Positions 9,195-16,520 of a stretch of DNA of 64,000 nt are shown here, piece after piece. Made by a program: the position numbers and the translations under genes. Position 1 is the stretch's first letter. Each line of letters starts with the position of its first letter. A model generated the notes under the pieces. The model made no database searches. It saw only the letters and a program-made list of their open reading frames with translations, and had not been told where the DNA came from. Source of the DNA: Shimia sp. R9_2 (GTDB taxonomy: Bacteria; Pseudomonadota; Alphaproteobacteria; Rhodobacterales; Rhodobacteraceae); NCBI RefSeq assembly GCF_017743735.1, contig NZ_JAGHRO010000001.1, positions 682,001 to 746,000 on the forward strand, in the 5' to 3' direction.

Positions 9195-10271
9195 TCAACC
9201 TGAGCGCACCAATAGTGGCCCCAAGCTCGCCTTTGAGGTGGGGTGACGGTTGCGCCCAAAGACATGCACTTTGGTCGCCAGCTCGGGAAAATGCGCAAAC
9301 ATTTCTGCGCGCCCTGCCTGCGCGCATAGCGCTTTGGCCTGCGCATCAGGGTGAAAACACTGGCTCAGCACCCCGTCCCCGCTGACAATCTGAGGCGTTT
9401 CAAAGGCGAGGTGATAATAGGTGATCTTGTCTGTCTCGGCTGCGCGCACATCGCAATTGTCGACCAGGGCCTTGGCGGGCACCAAGATCTCTTCCTCGCC
9501 ATAAAGCAGCTCTGCGCGCCAGCCTGTGAGCAAGACCAGATGATCCGGCGCCACCAGATGCGGCCTAAAGGCACCAAAGGTTTCATGGGCAATCTGAACC
9601 GGCGCATATTGTCCCCGCGCGGGCAAAAGGCGCTTTCCGATCCACAAGATGGGCTGAGGCCCGTTATCTCTGGTCCAGATCTGATCCCCTTCTTTCAGGG
9701 TTTCAATCAGCTGATACCCCACTTCGGTGCGAATGCGGGTGCCTTCCGTGAAACAGGCGAGCCCACCGGTGGTGCGTATTTTGGCGATTGGGGTTGTGGC
9801 CTGCACTGGGGCGGCGGGGACGGATGGTTGTTCCGACACCAAAGGGGCGGGGCTGGCCCAGGATGTGCTTGCAGAGGAGCCGCATGACATCGCGCCTGCA
9901 GCCGCGCCGTCCACGGCCACCACCGGCGCAGAGTTTGCACGTGTGTCAAAGAAACAGAGCACGCGACCATTCGAAAGATCCGTCAGGGCCACGGCCGTGA
10001 TGCGCGTTTCCCGCGTGCCTTGGGCAAACAGAACCGGAAAGCGGGACGCAGAAATCACAAAGGTCTGCGTGTTTTTCTCCGAATGAATAAACGTCAGAAC
10101 GCCAGCTTCGGTGAGCGTGATCTCTCTGCCGATGTGCCCGTCGATCTGATAACAGGAGACAATGAAACCTGTGGCGTCTTCGTTTGGGTCCAGCGTGACC
10201 TCAATAAAATCCTCAACCCCGGTCGGATGGGTAAAGTCATTGGAAAAATGCAGCTCGCTGATACGCGCCAT
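9195..10271 (-). CDS. Hint domain-containing protein
   Basis: A 358-residue protein with an N-terminal beta-rich region (about 1-115) of the type often preceding roseobacterial Hint domains, a Ser/Ala/Pro-rich linker (115-165), and a C-terminal Hint (hedgehog/intein) domain beginning at Cys173 in CFTEGTRIRT. The domain continues through GDQIWTRDNG, VAPDHLVLL and the C-terminal His-rich region. Hint domains can self-cleave at the N-terminal cysteine, and many bacterial Hint_2 proteins resemble haemolysin-type secreted proteins. No calcium-binding RTX repeats are seen. The role is unknown. The ATG at 10271 follows AGGTTTTAA. Confidence 0.8.
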   Translation of the reverse strand: MARISELHFSNDFTHPTGVEDFIEVTLDPNEDATGFIVSCYQIDGHIGREITLTEAGVLTFIHSEKNTQTFVISASRFPVLFAQGTRETRITAVALTDLSNGRVLCFFDTRANSAPVVAVDGAAAGAMSCGSSASTSWASPAPLVSEQPSVPAAPVQATTPIAKIRTTGGLACFTEGTRIRTEVGYQLIETLKEGDQIWTRDNGPQPILWIGKRLLPARGQYAPVQIAHETFGAFRPHLVAPDHLVLLTGWRAELLYGEEEILVPAKALVDNCDVRAAETDKITYYHLAFETPQIVSGDGVLSQCFHPDAQAKALCAQAGRAEMFAHFPELATKVHVFGRNRHPTSKASLGPLLVRSG

Positions 10272-10457
10272 TAAAACCTCCAGATACTAACACTCATGCG
10301 GCAACACACGCCGCTGGCGACATCTTGGGGCTGAAATGGTGAATAAATCGTAATATGTTTTTCTTTTGTTCCCTTATGTTCTGCTTGATGACCTGATCTG
10401 TTCCGGTTTTGACCGTGATTCCAATGTGCCAGCTGCGGGAGATGCCGCAATAAGAAA

Positions 10458-10481
10458 GGCCCGGAGCTTGCGCTCCGAGCC
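10458..10481 (-). terminator. Rho-independent terminator after rplT
   Basis: Stem GGCCCGGAGC/GCTCCGAGCC (one mismatch) with loop TTGC, about 25 bases after the rplT stop. On the minus strand it is followed by CTTTCTTAT. It ends the rpmI-rplT transcript. The rest of 10272-10457 is AT-rich and presumably carries the Hint gene promoter. Confidence 0.75.
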
Positions 10482-10505
10482 TCTTAATCTTGGTGTTGCC
10501 TAGAC

Positions 10506-10871
10506 TTACGCAGCCAGAGCAGCTTTCGCTTGATCCACGATCGCGGTGAACGCTTCGGGCTCATGCACGGCCAGATCGGCCAGAACCTTACGGTCCACTT
10601 CGATGCCAGCCAGGTTCAGGCCGTTGATGAAGCGGGAGTAGGTCAGCGCTTCGTCGTGTGCGCGGACAGCAGCGTTGATACGCTGGATCCAGAGCGCACG
10701 GAAATTACGCTTCCGGTTCTTGCGGTCACGAGTTGCGTACTGGTTCGCCTTGTCAACTGCCTGACGTGCCACCTTGAAGGTGTTCTTACGACGGCCGTAG
10801 TAGCCTTTTGCGGCCTTGACGACTTTCTTGTGACGGGCGTGGGTTACGGTACCACCTTTAACGCGGGACAT
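10506..10871 (-). CDS. rplT: 50S ribosomal protein L20
   Basis: Large-subunit protein L20, 121 residues, binding 23S rRNA early in assembly. The basic N terminus ([22 protein letters not shown]) and the C-terminal globular part ([24 protein letters not shown]) match the family throughout. It lies 14 bases after rpmI on the same strand and is clearly cotranscribed. In many bacteria L20 represses its own operon at a leader RNA. infC, often the first gene of this operon, is not adjacent here. Confidence 0.98.
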   Translation of the reverse strand: MSRVKGGTVTHARHKKVVKAAKGYYGRRKNTFKVARQAVDKANQYATRDRKNRKRNFRALWIQRINAAVRAHDEALTYSRFINGLNLAGIEVDRKVLADLAVHEPEAFTAIVDQAKAALAA

Positions 10872-10885
10872 ATATCAATCTCCTC

Positions 10886-11086
10886 TTAGCGGTCGTAGGG
10901 CATGAAGCCCTTGACGATCTTCGCGTCCGGTGCGGACAGCGTTGTGGTGCCGCGTGCATCACGCAGGAATTTGTTGGTGCGTTTGATCATGCCGTGGCGC
11001 TTACCGGCTTGGCCGGCTTTCACTTTGCCAGAGGCAGTGACCTTAAAGCGCTTTTTGGCGCTCGACTTGGTCTTCATCTTAGGCAT
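10886..11086 (-). CDS. rpmI: 50S ribosomal protein L35
   Basis: A 66-residue basic ribosomal protein beginning [20 protein letters not shown] and ending KGFMPYDR, the complete L35 family length. The open frame continues upstream to 11266, but the ATG at 11086 follows GGAGACGGAA and gives the conserved N terminus, so the longer form is rejected. It is the first gene of a two-gene operon with rplT and is preceded by a good promoter candidate about 80 bases upstream. Confidence 0.97.
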   Translation of the reverse strand: MPKMKTKSSAKKRFKVTASGKVKAGQAGKRHGMIKRTNKFLRDARGTTTLSAPDAKIVKGFMPYDR

Positions 11087-11162
11087 TTCCGTCTCCTTTG
11101 TATTCGGTCGGTGACAAACGCGACTCGGCATGCCATCCAGCCGGTCGCGCGAATAGAGGCGC

Positions 11163-11191
11163 CGTATAGAGCGCTCAGTGCGGTGGCGCAA
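11163..11191 (-). promoter_or_regulatory. Predicted sigma-70 type promoter of rpmI-rplT
   Basis: On the minus strand TTGCGC (11186-11191) and TATACG (11163-11168) are separated by exactly 17 bases. This puts the transcript start near 11156 and leaves a leader of about 70 bases before rpmI. Confidence 0.5.
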
Positions 11192-11246
11192 GGGGTAATT
11201 CGCCGATTTCCTACCGTTTGTCCCAATGAAAGCAGCCTGTCGTGCC

Positions 11247-11471
11247 TCAATGCAGGATGTCGGCAATCACGCGCACCACAACATTTGGCAGCTCCCCAAA
11301 GCTGTAGCGCGCCGGGTTAAGCAGCACGGCCAGCGTGATCACCGCCGCAGACAGCACAAACGCGGCCATCGGCGCGCGTGGAAAGCGGTCGTCCGCATAG
11401 GCGGAAATCATGGCTGGGATGGAAAACACCCCAACCAAAAGTCCGATGGTGATCAGATAGTCCGTGGTCAT
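11247..11471 (-). CDS. Small hypothetical membrane protein
   Basis: A 74-residue protein with two predicted membrane helices (about 5-25 and 36-55), the first starting [20 protein letters not shown], and a charged connecting loop RFPRAP. It lies 28 bases after pyk on the same strand, so it may be expressed with pyk. Similar short proteins are common beside roseobacterial housekeeping genes, but I recognise no function. The ATG at 11471 is the only sensible start. Confidence 0.6.
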   Translation of the reverse strand: MTTDYLITIGLLVGVFSIPAMISAYADDRFPRAPMAAFVLSAAVITLAVLLNPARYSFGELPNVVVRVIADILH

Positions 11472-11499
11472 GCTGTGGTCCGGTTGTTACCGGCCGACG

Positions 11500-12945
11500 C
11501 TACTCCGACTCGACGTTGAAAATCAAACGCTCGTCACAGGGCGATACGCGCAGAATGTTCGTTGTGCCAGGCACATTGAACGGCAGACCTGCGGTCACAA
11601 CGATCTGATCGCTCTCCTGCGCATAGCCAAGATCGCGCGCGGCGCGGGCCGAGGCCACAACCGCCATCTTAAAGCGGCTGACGTTAGAGGTGATCACACA
11701 GTTGGTGCCCCAGCTCAGGGCCAGACGGCGCGCGGTGCCGCGCAGGCTGGTCATCGCGATGATCGGCACGCGCGGACGCTCCCGCGCAATCAACAGCGCC
11801 GTGGTGCCCGATTGACTGAAACAGCAGATCGCGGCGACCTGCGTTGTTTCCGCAATCTCACGAGCCGCAGCCACGATCGCATCCGCCACGCCGGAACGCG
11901 GCTGCGTGCGGCTGGCTTCGATGATCTCGCGGTAAGTCGGATCGTTTTCCACTTCCACAGCCACGTTGTTCATCGTGGTGACCGCTTCAATCGGATAGCT
12001 GCCTGCCGCCGATTCGGCGGACAACATGATTGCGTCAGAGCCTTCATAGATCGCGGTGGCCACATCCGAGATTTCCGCGCGGGTTGGCATCGGGCTGTCG
12101 ATCATGCTTTCCAGCATCTGAGTTGCCACAATCACCGGCTTGGCCACATGGCGGCACTTCCGCACAAGGCGCTTTTGGATCGGAGGCACGGCGCTGACCG
12201 GCAGTTCCACGCCCAGGTCGCCACGCGCCACCATGATCCCGTCAGAGACCGCAAGAATATCGTCAAAGGCCTCCACGGCGGCTGGCTTTTCAATCTTGGA
12301 CAGGATCGCCGCGCGCCCCTGCGCCAGCTCGCGTGCCTCGGTCACATCTTCCGGGCGCTGCACAAAGGACAGCGCCAGCCAGTCCACGCCAAGACCACAG
12401 ACAAATTCCAGATCGTCCCGGTCCTTGTCTGACAGAGCGGCCAGTGGCAGCACCACGTCAGGCACGTTCACGCCCTTACGGTTTGAGATCGTGCCACCCG
12501 TGGTCACGACGCAATTGGCAAAATCATCACCGCAATCTTCGACCTTCAGGCGGATCTTGCCGTCATTCACCAGAAGGTTTGCACCGGGCTTGAGCGCGGC
12601 AAAAATTTCCGGGTGCGGCAGGCAGACGCGATGGATGTCGCCTTCTGCCGTGTCCAAATCGAGGCGGAATTTGGCGCCTTCTTCGAGATCTTCCGCGCCA
12701 TTGGCAAAAACGCCCACACGCAGCTTCGGACCCTGAAGGTCGGCCAGAATGGCAATCGGGCTTTGCAGGTCTTTTTCCACCTGCCGGATGATGCGGTGCT
12801 TTTCGCGGATTTCTTCGTGGCTGCCGTGGCTCATGTTGAGCCGGAAGACATCGGCACCCGCTTCGTGCAGGGCGCGGATCATGTCATAGGTTTCAGAGGA
12901 GGGGCCCAGTGTGGCCACGATTTTCACGTTTCTCAGTCGTCGCAT
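11500..12945 (-). CDS. pyk: Pyruvate kinase
   Basis: Converts phosphoenolpyruvate and ADP to pyruvate and ATP at the end of the Entner-Doudoroff/glycolytic route. The product has 481 residues. It starts MRRLRNVKIVATLGPSSE, contains the active-site segment FRLNMSHGSHEE and the signature ILSKIEKPAAVE with the catalytic lysine, then MVARGDLGVELP and QMLESM, and ends in a complete C-terminal allosteric-type domain. The frame extends to 13041, but the ATG at 12945 gives the family N terminus. A LacI-type operator lies 76 bases upstream. Confidence 0.97.
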   Translation of the reverse strand: MRRLRNVKIVATLGPSSETYDMIRALHEAGADVFRLNMSHGSHEEIREKHRIIRQVEKDLQSPIAILADLQGPKLRVGVFANGAEDLEEGAKFRLDLDTAEGDIHRVCLPHPEIFAALKPGANLLVNDGKIRLKVEDCGDDFANCVVTTGGTISNRKGVNVPDVVLPLAALSDKDRDDLEFVCGLGVDWLALSFVQRPEDVTEARELAQGRAAILSKIEKPAAVEAFDDILAVSDGIMVARGDLGVELPVSAVPPIQKRLVRKCRHVAKPVIVATQMLESMIDSPMPTRAEISDVATAIYEGSDAIMLSAESAAGSYPIEAVTTMNNVAVEVENDPTYREIIEASRTQPRSGVADAIVAAAREIAETTQVAAICCFSQSGTTALLIARERPRVPIIAMTSLRGTARRLALSWGTNCVITSNVSRFKMAVVASARAARDLGYAQESDQIVVTAGLPFNVPGTTNILRVSPCDERLIFNVESE

Positions 12946-13020
12946 GATCGGTCTTTCTTTGGCTTTGCCTGTCGGGCGCGCGGTCATTCCGTTTCGGGAT
13001 GTCTTGCGGTTTGCGCTACA

Positions 13021-13034
13021 TGTTAACGCTAACA
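13021..13034. promoter_or_regulatory. LacI-family (CceR-like) operator upstream of pyk
   Basis: TGTTAACGCTAACA is a 14-base dyad with perfect TGTTA/TAACA arms and one central deviation from TGTTAGCGCTAACA. On the minus strand it falls in the 17-base spacer between a TTGCAT and a weak -10-like TAGCGC, a position suited to repression. CceR, a LacI-type regulator of central carbon metabolism known from Rhodobacter sphaeroides, binds sites of this kind. The assignment to CceR is inference. Confidence 0.6.
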
Positions 13035-13111
13035 AATGCAAGTTTTACCTCTATGGAATTCCTTTTTAGGTCGAACTCTCTTAACTCAGAGCAAATAGCA
13101 ATGACAGGCCC

Positions 13112-13855
13112 ATGACATACACTCCTTTTTCTATCTATGGCGCGGATCGCCCCGCGCGTTGGCTCATCACCTGTGACCATGCATCTAACCATGTGCCCAG
13201 CGACATCGCGGGCGGCGACCTTGGTTTGCCAGCCGAAGATATGGCGCGTCACATCGCTTACGATGTGGGGGCACGCGGCACGTCTCTGCGATTGGGGGAG
13301 CTGCTTGATGCGCCGGTGATCTGCACCAATTTCTCGCGCCTCTGTATTGATCCCAACCGGGGCATGGATGATCCAACCCTTGTGATGCGGCTGTGTGATG
13401 GCTCCGTGATTGAGGGCAACCGACATGTGGATGACGCCGAAATCGCCCGCCGAGTTGAGGCGCATTATAAGCCCTACCACGAAGCGCTGGAGGCACTTGC
13501 CACGGCGCGGACGGCCCCTGTGATCATCGCCATGCACAGCTTTACGCCCCAATATAAAGGCCGCGCGCCGCGCCCATGGGAAATCGCCGTGTTGCATGCC
13601 AAACCCGAAGACCGCTTTGGCCACGCTCTCCTGTCGCGCCTTTCCAAAGAGCATGATCTGACCGTTGGTGACAATGAGCCCTATGACGGCGATTTGCCCG
13701 GTGACAGTATCGATCAGCACGCGCTGCAATCTGGCCGTTTGAACGCGCTGATCGAGCTGCGCAACGACGAGATCGAAACAGCTGAGCAGCAAAACCACTG
13801 GGCGGAGCGGCTGGCTGTGATCCTGCAGGAAACCCTTGAGGAAAGTGGCCTTTAA
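13112..13855 (+). CDS. N-formylglutamate amidohydrolase
   Basis: A 247-residue member of the N-formylglutamate amidohydrolase family (the HutG type), a zinc-dependent hydrolase that yields glutamate and formate. Visible family features are LITCDHASNHVP near the N terminus, TNFSRLCIDPNR, IAMHSFTP and the C-terminal DQHALQSGRLNALIELRND. No histidine-degradation (hut) genes lie nearby, so the physiological substrate is uncertain. The ATG at 13112 was chosen. It is divergent from pyk across a 166-base region that carries the LacI-type site. Confidence 0.88.
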   Translation: MTYTPFSIYGADRPARWLITCDHASNHVPSDIAGGDLGLPAEDMARHIAYDVGARGTSLRLGELLDAPVICTNFSRLCIDPNRGMDDPTLVMRLCDGSVIEGNRHVDDAEIARRVEAHYKPYHEALEALATARTAPVIIAMHSFTPQYKGRAPRPWEIAVLHAKPEDRFGHALLSRLSKEHDLTVGDNEPYDGDLPGDSIDQHALQSGRLNALIELRNDEIETAEQQNHWAERLAVILQETLEESGL

Positions 13856-13949
13856 CGCCTTGCGATTAAGTGTCGTCTCCCTTGTTACAGATCGTCGCCG
13901 TCACCATATTTGGGGTAAGGAATCGCTGCTGCCACAAAGGAGGCTCACA

Positions 13950-14189
13950 ATGTCTCATGCAATACTCACAAGCTTCTTCGGCTGGATGACTGTGCTTCAC
14001 GTCGCGCTCCTGTTGGTTGCGTCCATTGGCATCTATGGGATGCGGGGCAAGGTGACGGCCATGCATGCGCGGCTCACCGGCGTGCCCCAAGACAGCCTGG
14101 CGCCGCTCTACTTTCAGTGGCTTGGCGCCTATAAGCTGCTGATTTTTGTCTTCGCATTGGTGCCGTGGATTGCCCTACGGCTCCTCTGA
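13950..14189 (+). CDS. DUF6868-like small membrane protein
   Basis: A 79-residue protein starting MSHAILTSFFGWMTVLHVAL with two membrane helices (about 9-29 and 57-77) and a cytoplasmic loop carrying KVTAMHARLTGV. A strong AAAGGAGG at 13936-13943 fixes the ATG at 13950 and rules out the longer frame that overlaps the preceding gene. Similar proteins are found in marine proteobacteria as DUF6868, of unknown role. Family naming is from memory and moderately sure. Confidence 0.7.
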   Translation: MSHAILTSFFGWMTVLHVALLLVASIGIYGMRGKVTAMHARLTGVPQDSLAPLYFQWLGAYKLLIFVFALVPWIALRLL

Positions 14190-14253
14190 CCGGCTTGCTG
14201 CGCGTCTCTGCGCTTGTTAGGCCTTAAAAACACCCTGCTCTGAGGAGAGTGAC

Positions 14254-14571
14254 ATGGACGAGCAAACCCAAATCGAACTGGAAGCCGCAGCATTCCGCAC
14301 GTTGCGCGCGCATCTGATGGAAAAGCGCACCGATGTGCAGAACATCGACATGATGAACCTTGCCGGATTCTGCCGCAACTGCCTGTCGCGCTGGTATCAG
14401 GAAGCCGCCAATGAGCGCGGCATCGAAATGGGTAAGGAAGAGGCGCGCGAGCTGTTCTACGGCATGACCATGGCAGAGTGGAAAGCCAACTACCAAACCG
14501 ACGCCAGCCCGGAAAAGCAGAAGGACTTTGAAAAAGCCTTCGCAGAGAATGTTGGCAACGAAGGTAAGTAA
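14254..14571 (+). CDS. DUF1244 domain-containing protein
   Basis: A 105-residue soluble helical protein almost entirely covered by DUF1244. It has LMEKRTDVQNIDMMNLAGFCRNC near the middle and the C-terminal YGMTMAEWK...KQ segment. Family members are conserved in alphaproteobacteria, and the FCRNCLSRWY motif holds two cysteines that could bind a metal (inference). GAGGAGAGTGAC precedes the ATG at 14254. Function is unknown. Confidence 0.85.
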   Translation: MDEQTQIELEAAAFRTLRAHLMEKRTDVQNIDMMNLAGFCRNCLSRWYQEAANERGIEMGKEEARELFYGMTMAEWKANYQTDASPEKQKDFEKAFAENVGNEGK

Positions 14572-14713
14572 ACTCCTTTGAGTGGGCCAGGCGTGCGGTA
14601 AATCTACATCACGCTTGGCCAACAATCTGGGCTCCAAGCAATTTTGCCTGCTTTGGCCACATTGCTGCCCTTTTCCATCCGCTCCGTGCAGTGGGGCGTG
14701 GAGGAATGAAGTG

Positions 14714-14803
14714 ATGATTACACTGCTGACACTAAGCGCATGTATGGGCCTTGGCCTGATGGCGCGGGACTTTGCCCCCAACGAAAACAGCGACACCCGC
14801 TAG
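14714..14803 (+). CDS. Possible very small hydrophobic protein (29 aa)
   Basis: A frame of 29 codons, MITLLTLSACMGLGLMARDF and a polar tail, preceded by GGAGG at 14700-14704 with acceptable spacing. The N-terminal hydrophobic stretch with a Ser-Ala-Cys could be a lipobox or a short membrane segment. It is too short for homology to be judged by eye, and the 290-base gap in which it lies shows nothing else. It may not be a gene. Confidence 0.3.
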   Translation: MITLLTLSACMGLGLMARDFAPNENSDTR

Positions 14804-14861
14804 ATGAATTGCCGTCAAAACGAGAGACCGTAACCTCGGCCAAACCTCATCTCATTGAGGC

Positions 14862-15629
14862 CTACCGGCTAAGCTCATGCTCATAGCGCTGCTTGGCAAT
14901 CTCTTCGTTTTGTGTGGATTTCTTATGGTTGGACAAGGCGTTTTCCACATAATCTAAATGCGCAATCACCGCGTTGCGCGCCCCTTTGGCATCCCGCGCC
15001 TGCAGCGCCTTGTTGATGGCCCGGTGCTGCTCCAGCAACTCGCCCCTGGTTGTGCGCTGTTTGAACATGATCATGCGGTTATAAAACACACCTTCACGCA
15101 GCAGCTGATACATCGAACGCATCATATGCAGCATGATCACATTGTGGCTCGCCTCAATGATCGCCAGATGAAAATCCGCATCCAGCTGCGCTTCATCCGT
15201 GGGATTGCGCTTTGGGTGAGCAGCCTCCATCTTGTCAAACACCGCCTGAATGACCTGCAGATCCGTATCAGATGCCAGCATCGCGGCGCGTTCTGCGGCC
15301 AACCCCTCCATGTCACGGCGGAAAGCGATGTAGTCAAACACCGCCTCATCATGCGCCGAAAACAACTGCACCAAGGCTTGCGAAAACGCGCTGCCCAGAA
15401 CATCGGCGACAAAAATGCCCGCCCCGGCTTTGGACGTCAGCAGCCCCTTATCCTGCAGCATTGCAATCGCTTCACGCAGGCTGGGGCGCGAAACACCCAG
15501 CCGATCGCTCAGTTCCCGCTCCGCCGGAAGCCGCTCCCCGGGGCGCAAAATCCCCCGCAGGATCAGCAACTCGATCTGTCGCACAACGGAGGTGGAGAGT
15601 TTTTCTGGCTGAACCTTTTGAAACGGCAT
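14862..15629 (-). CDS. FadR-type GntR family transcriptional regulator
   Basis: A 255-residue regulator. The N-terminal GntR winged helix (about 8-75) contains RLPAERELSDRLGVSRPSLR and the wing GLLTSKAGAGIFV. The C-terminal FCD ligand domain (about 95-230) carries the metal/ligand residues DADFHLAIIEASHN and EQHRAINKALQARD. This subgroup (PdhR/LldR/GlcC) senses organic acids, but no lactate, glycolate or pyruvate operon is next to it, so the target is unknown. The ATG at 15629 follows AGAAGGAAAG, and an upstream frame to 15689 is rejected. Confidence 0.9.
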   Translation of the reverse strand: MPFQKVQPEKLSTSVVRQIELLILRGILRPGERLPAERELSDRLGVSRPSLREAIAMLQDKGLLTSKAGAGIFVADVLGSAFSQALVQLFSAHDEAVFDYIAFRRDMEGLAAERAAMLASDTDLQVIQAVFDKMEAAHPKRNPTDEAQLDADFHLAIIEASHNVIMLHMMRSMYQLLREGVFYNRMIMFKQRTTRGELLEQHRAINKALQARDAKGARNAVIAHLDYVENALSNHKKSTQNEEIAKQRYEHELSR

Positions 15630-15721
15630 GACTTTCCTTCTGGCCCAAAATGAGCGCATCAAACTGGTCAGGTAATTTGACCACGCCATTCCACAGAGGG
15701 CAAGCCCCGTTGGATCACTGC

Positions 15722-16192
15722 TTAGGTGAGGGTCTTTGCCATAAAGATTGAAGAACTGTTGGCTTCATAGTCCCCAAAGGGCCCGCAATCTTCAAATCCA
15801 TGCGCATGATAGAGGCTGTGCGCCTCGCTCAGCTTGTCTCCGGTTTCAAGTTTTAGCTCAGCAAGGCCCTGATCCCGAGCGGCCGTATCAAGCTGCGCCA
15901 TGAGCTTATGGGCAATGCCTTTGCCGCGGGCCTCTGGATCAACAAACATGGATTTGATCTCGCCATAGGCGCCTTTGCTCGCAAGCGCGACGCAGCCCAA
16001 TGTGGTGTCGCCTTCTTTGGCCACAAAGAAGCTGATTTCCGGAACACACAGCTCATCGATCGACAGAAAGTGATTGTCCTCAGCAGCAAATAGGCTCTGC
16101 ATCAGGGCATGGCTGGCCTGCAGCAGCGCGGTCGCCTGCGGATCACGTGGATCACCGGGAATGACCGCAATATTCGATGTGTCTTGTGCCAT
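15722..16192 (-). CDS. GNAT family N-acetyltransferase
   Basis: A 156-residue acetyltransferase. Motif A is visible as MFVDPEARGKGIAHKLMAQLD (about 88-108), followed by LKLETGDKLSEAHSLYHAHGF, which is typical of small-molecule GNATs. The ATG at 16192 is the first of the frame. It is divergent from smc across a 328-base region. The substrate is not recognisable. Confidence 0.82.
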   Translation of the reverse strand: MAQDTSNIAVIPGDPRDPQATALLQASHALMQSLFAAEDNHFLSIDELCVPEISFFVAKEGDTTLGCVALASKGAYGEIKSMFVDPEARGKGIAHKLMAQLDTAARDQGLAELKLETGDKLSEAHSLYHAHGFEDCGPFGDYEANSSSIFMAKTLT

Positions 16193-16520
16193 GTTTGACC
16201 CCTGTCATTGTAAGCTGTCATCTGACCTTGTGGTTGTCTGGCAGCAGTTCTCAGCCAAGTCCAGAAGAGACGTGCCCACAGGGAGGTTTTGTACCACCCT
16301 TTCGCAGTCCCGTCCTTGCGGTTGCATAGAATCATGGCGCTTTGCGCGATCAGCTTTGTCGGGCTTTTTAAGCGCCTGCGCAGGGCTATCTTCGCCTCAG
16401 TGGCAATATCTTGTGGATAAATCCGCCACCTTTGCCACATCATGTGGTTTGCCGTTGACTCCCCGCCACAAGCCTTTGCAGACTTCTAAAAATCACAGGA
16501 ATCATAGGGCCGCAGGTAAT
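16193..16520. other. 328-base region upstream of smc with a DnaA-box sequence and promoter candidate
   Basis: No coding frame is credible here. TGTGGATAA at 16412-16420 is an exact match to the DnaA R-box (TTATCCACA on the minus strand). A possible smc promoter is TTGACT at 16455-16460 with CAGACT at 16479-16484 (18-base spacer). A lone box could occur by chance. Confidence 0.4.

Noticed and set aside
10368-10381. GTTC-N6-GTTC between the Hint gene and rplT, resembling an alphaproteobacterial LexA box.
   Set aside because: The known site is GTTC-N7-GTTC, and this one is a base short with no damage-response gene adjacent.
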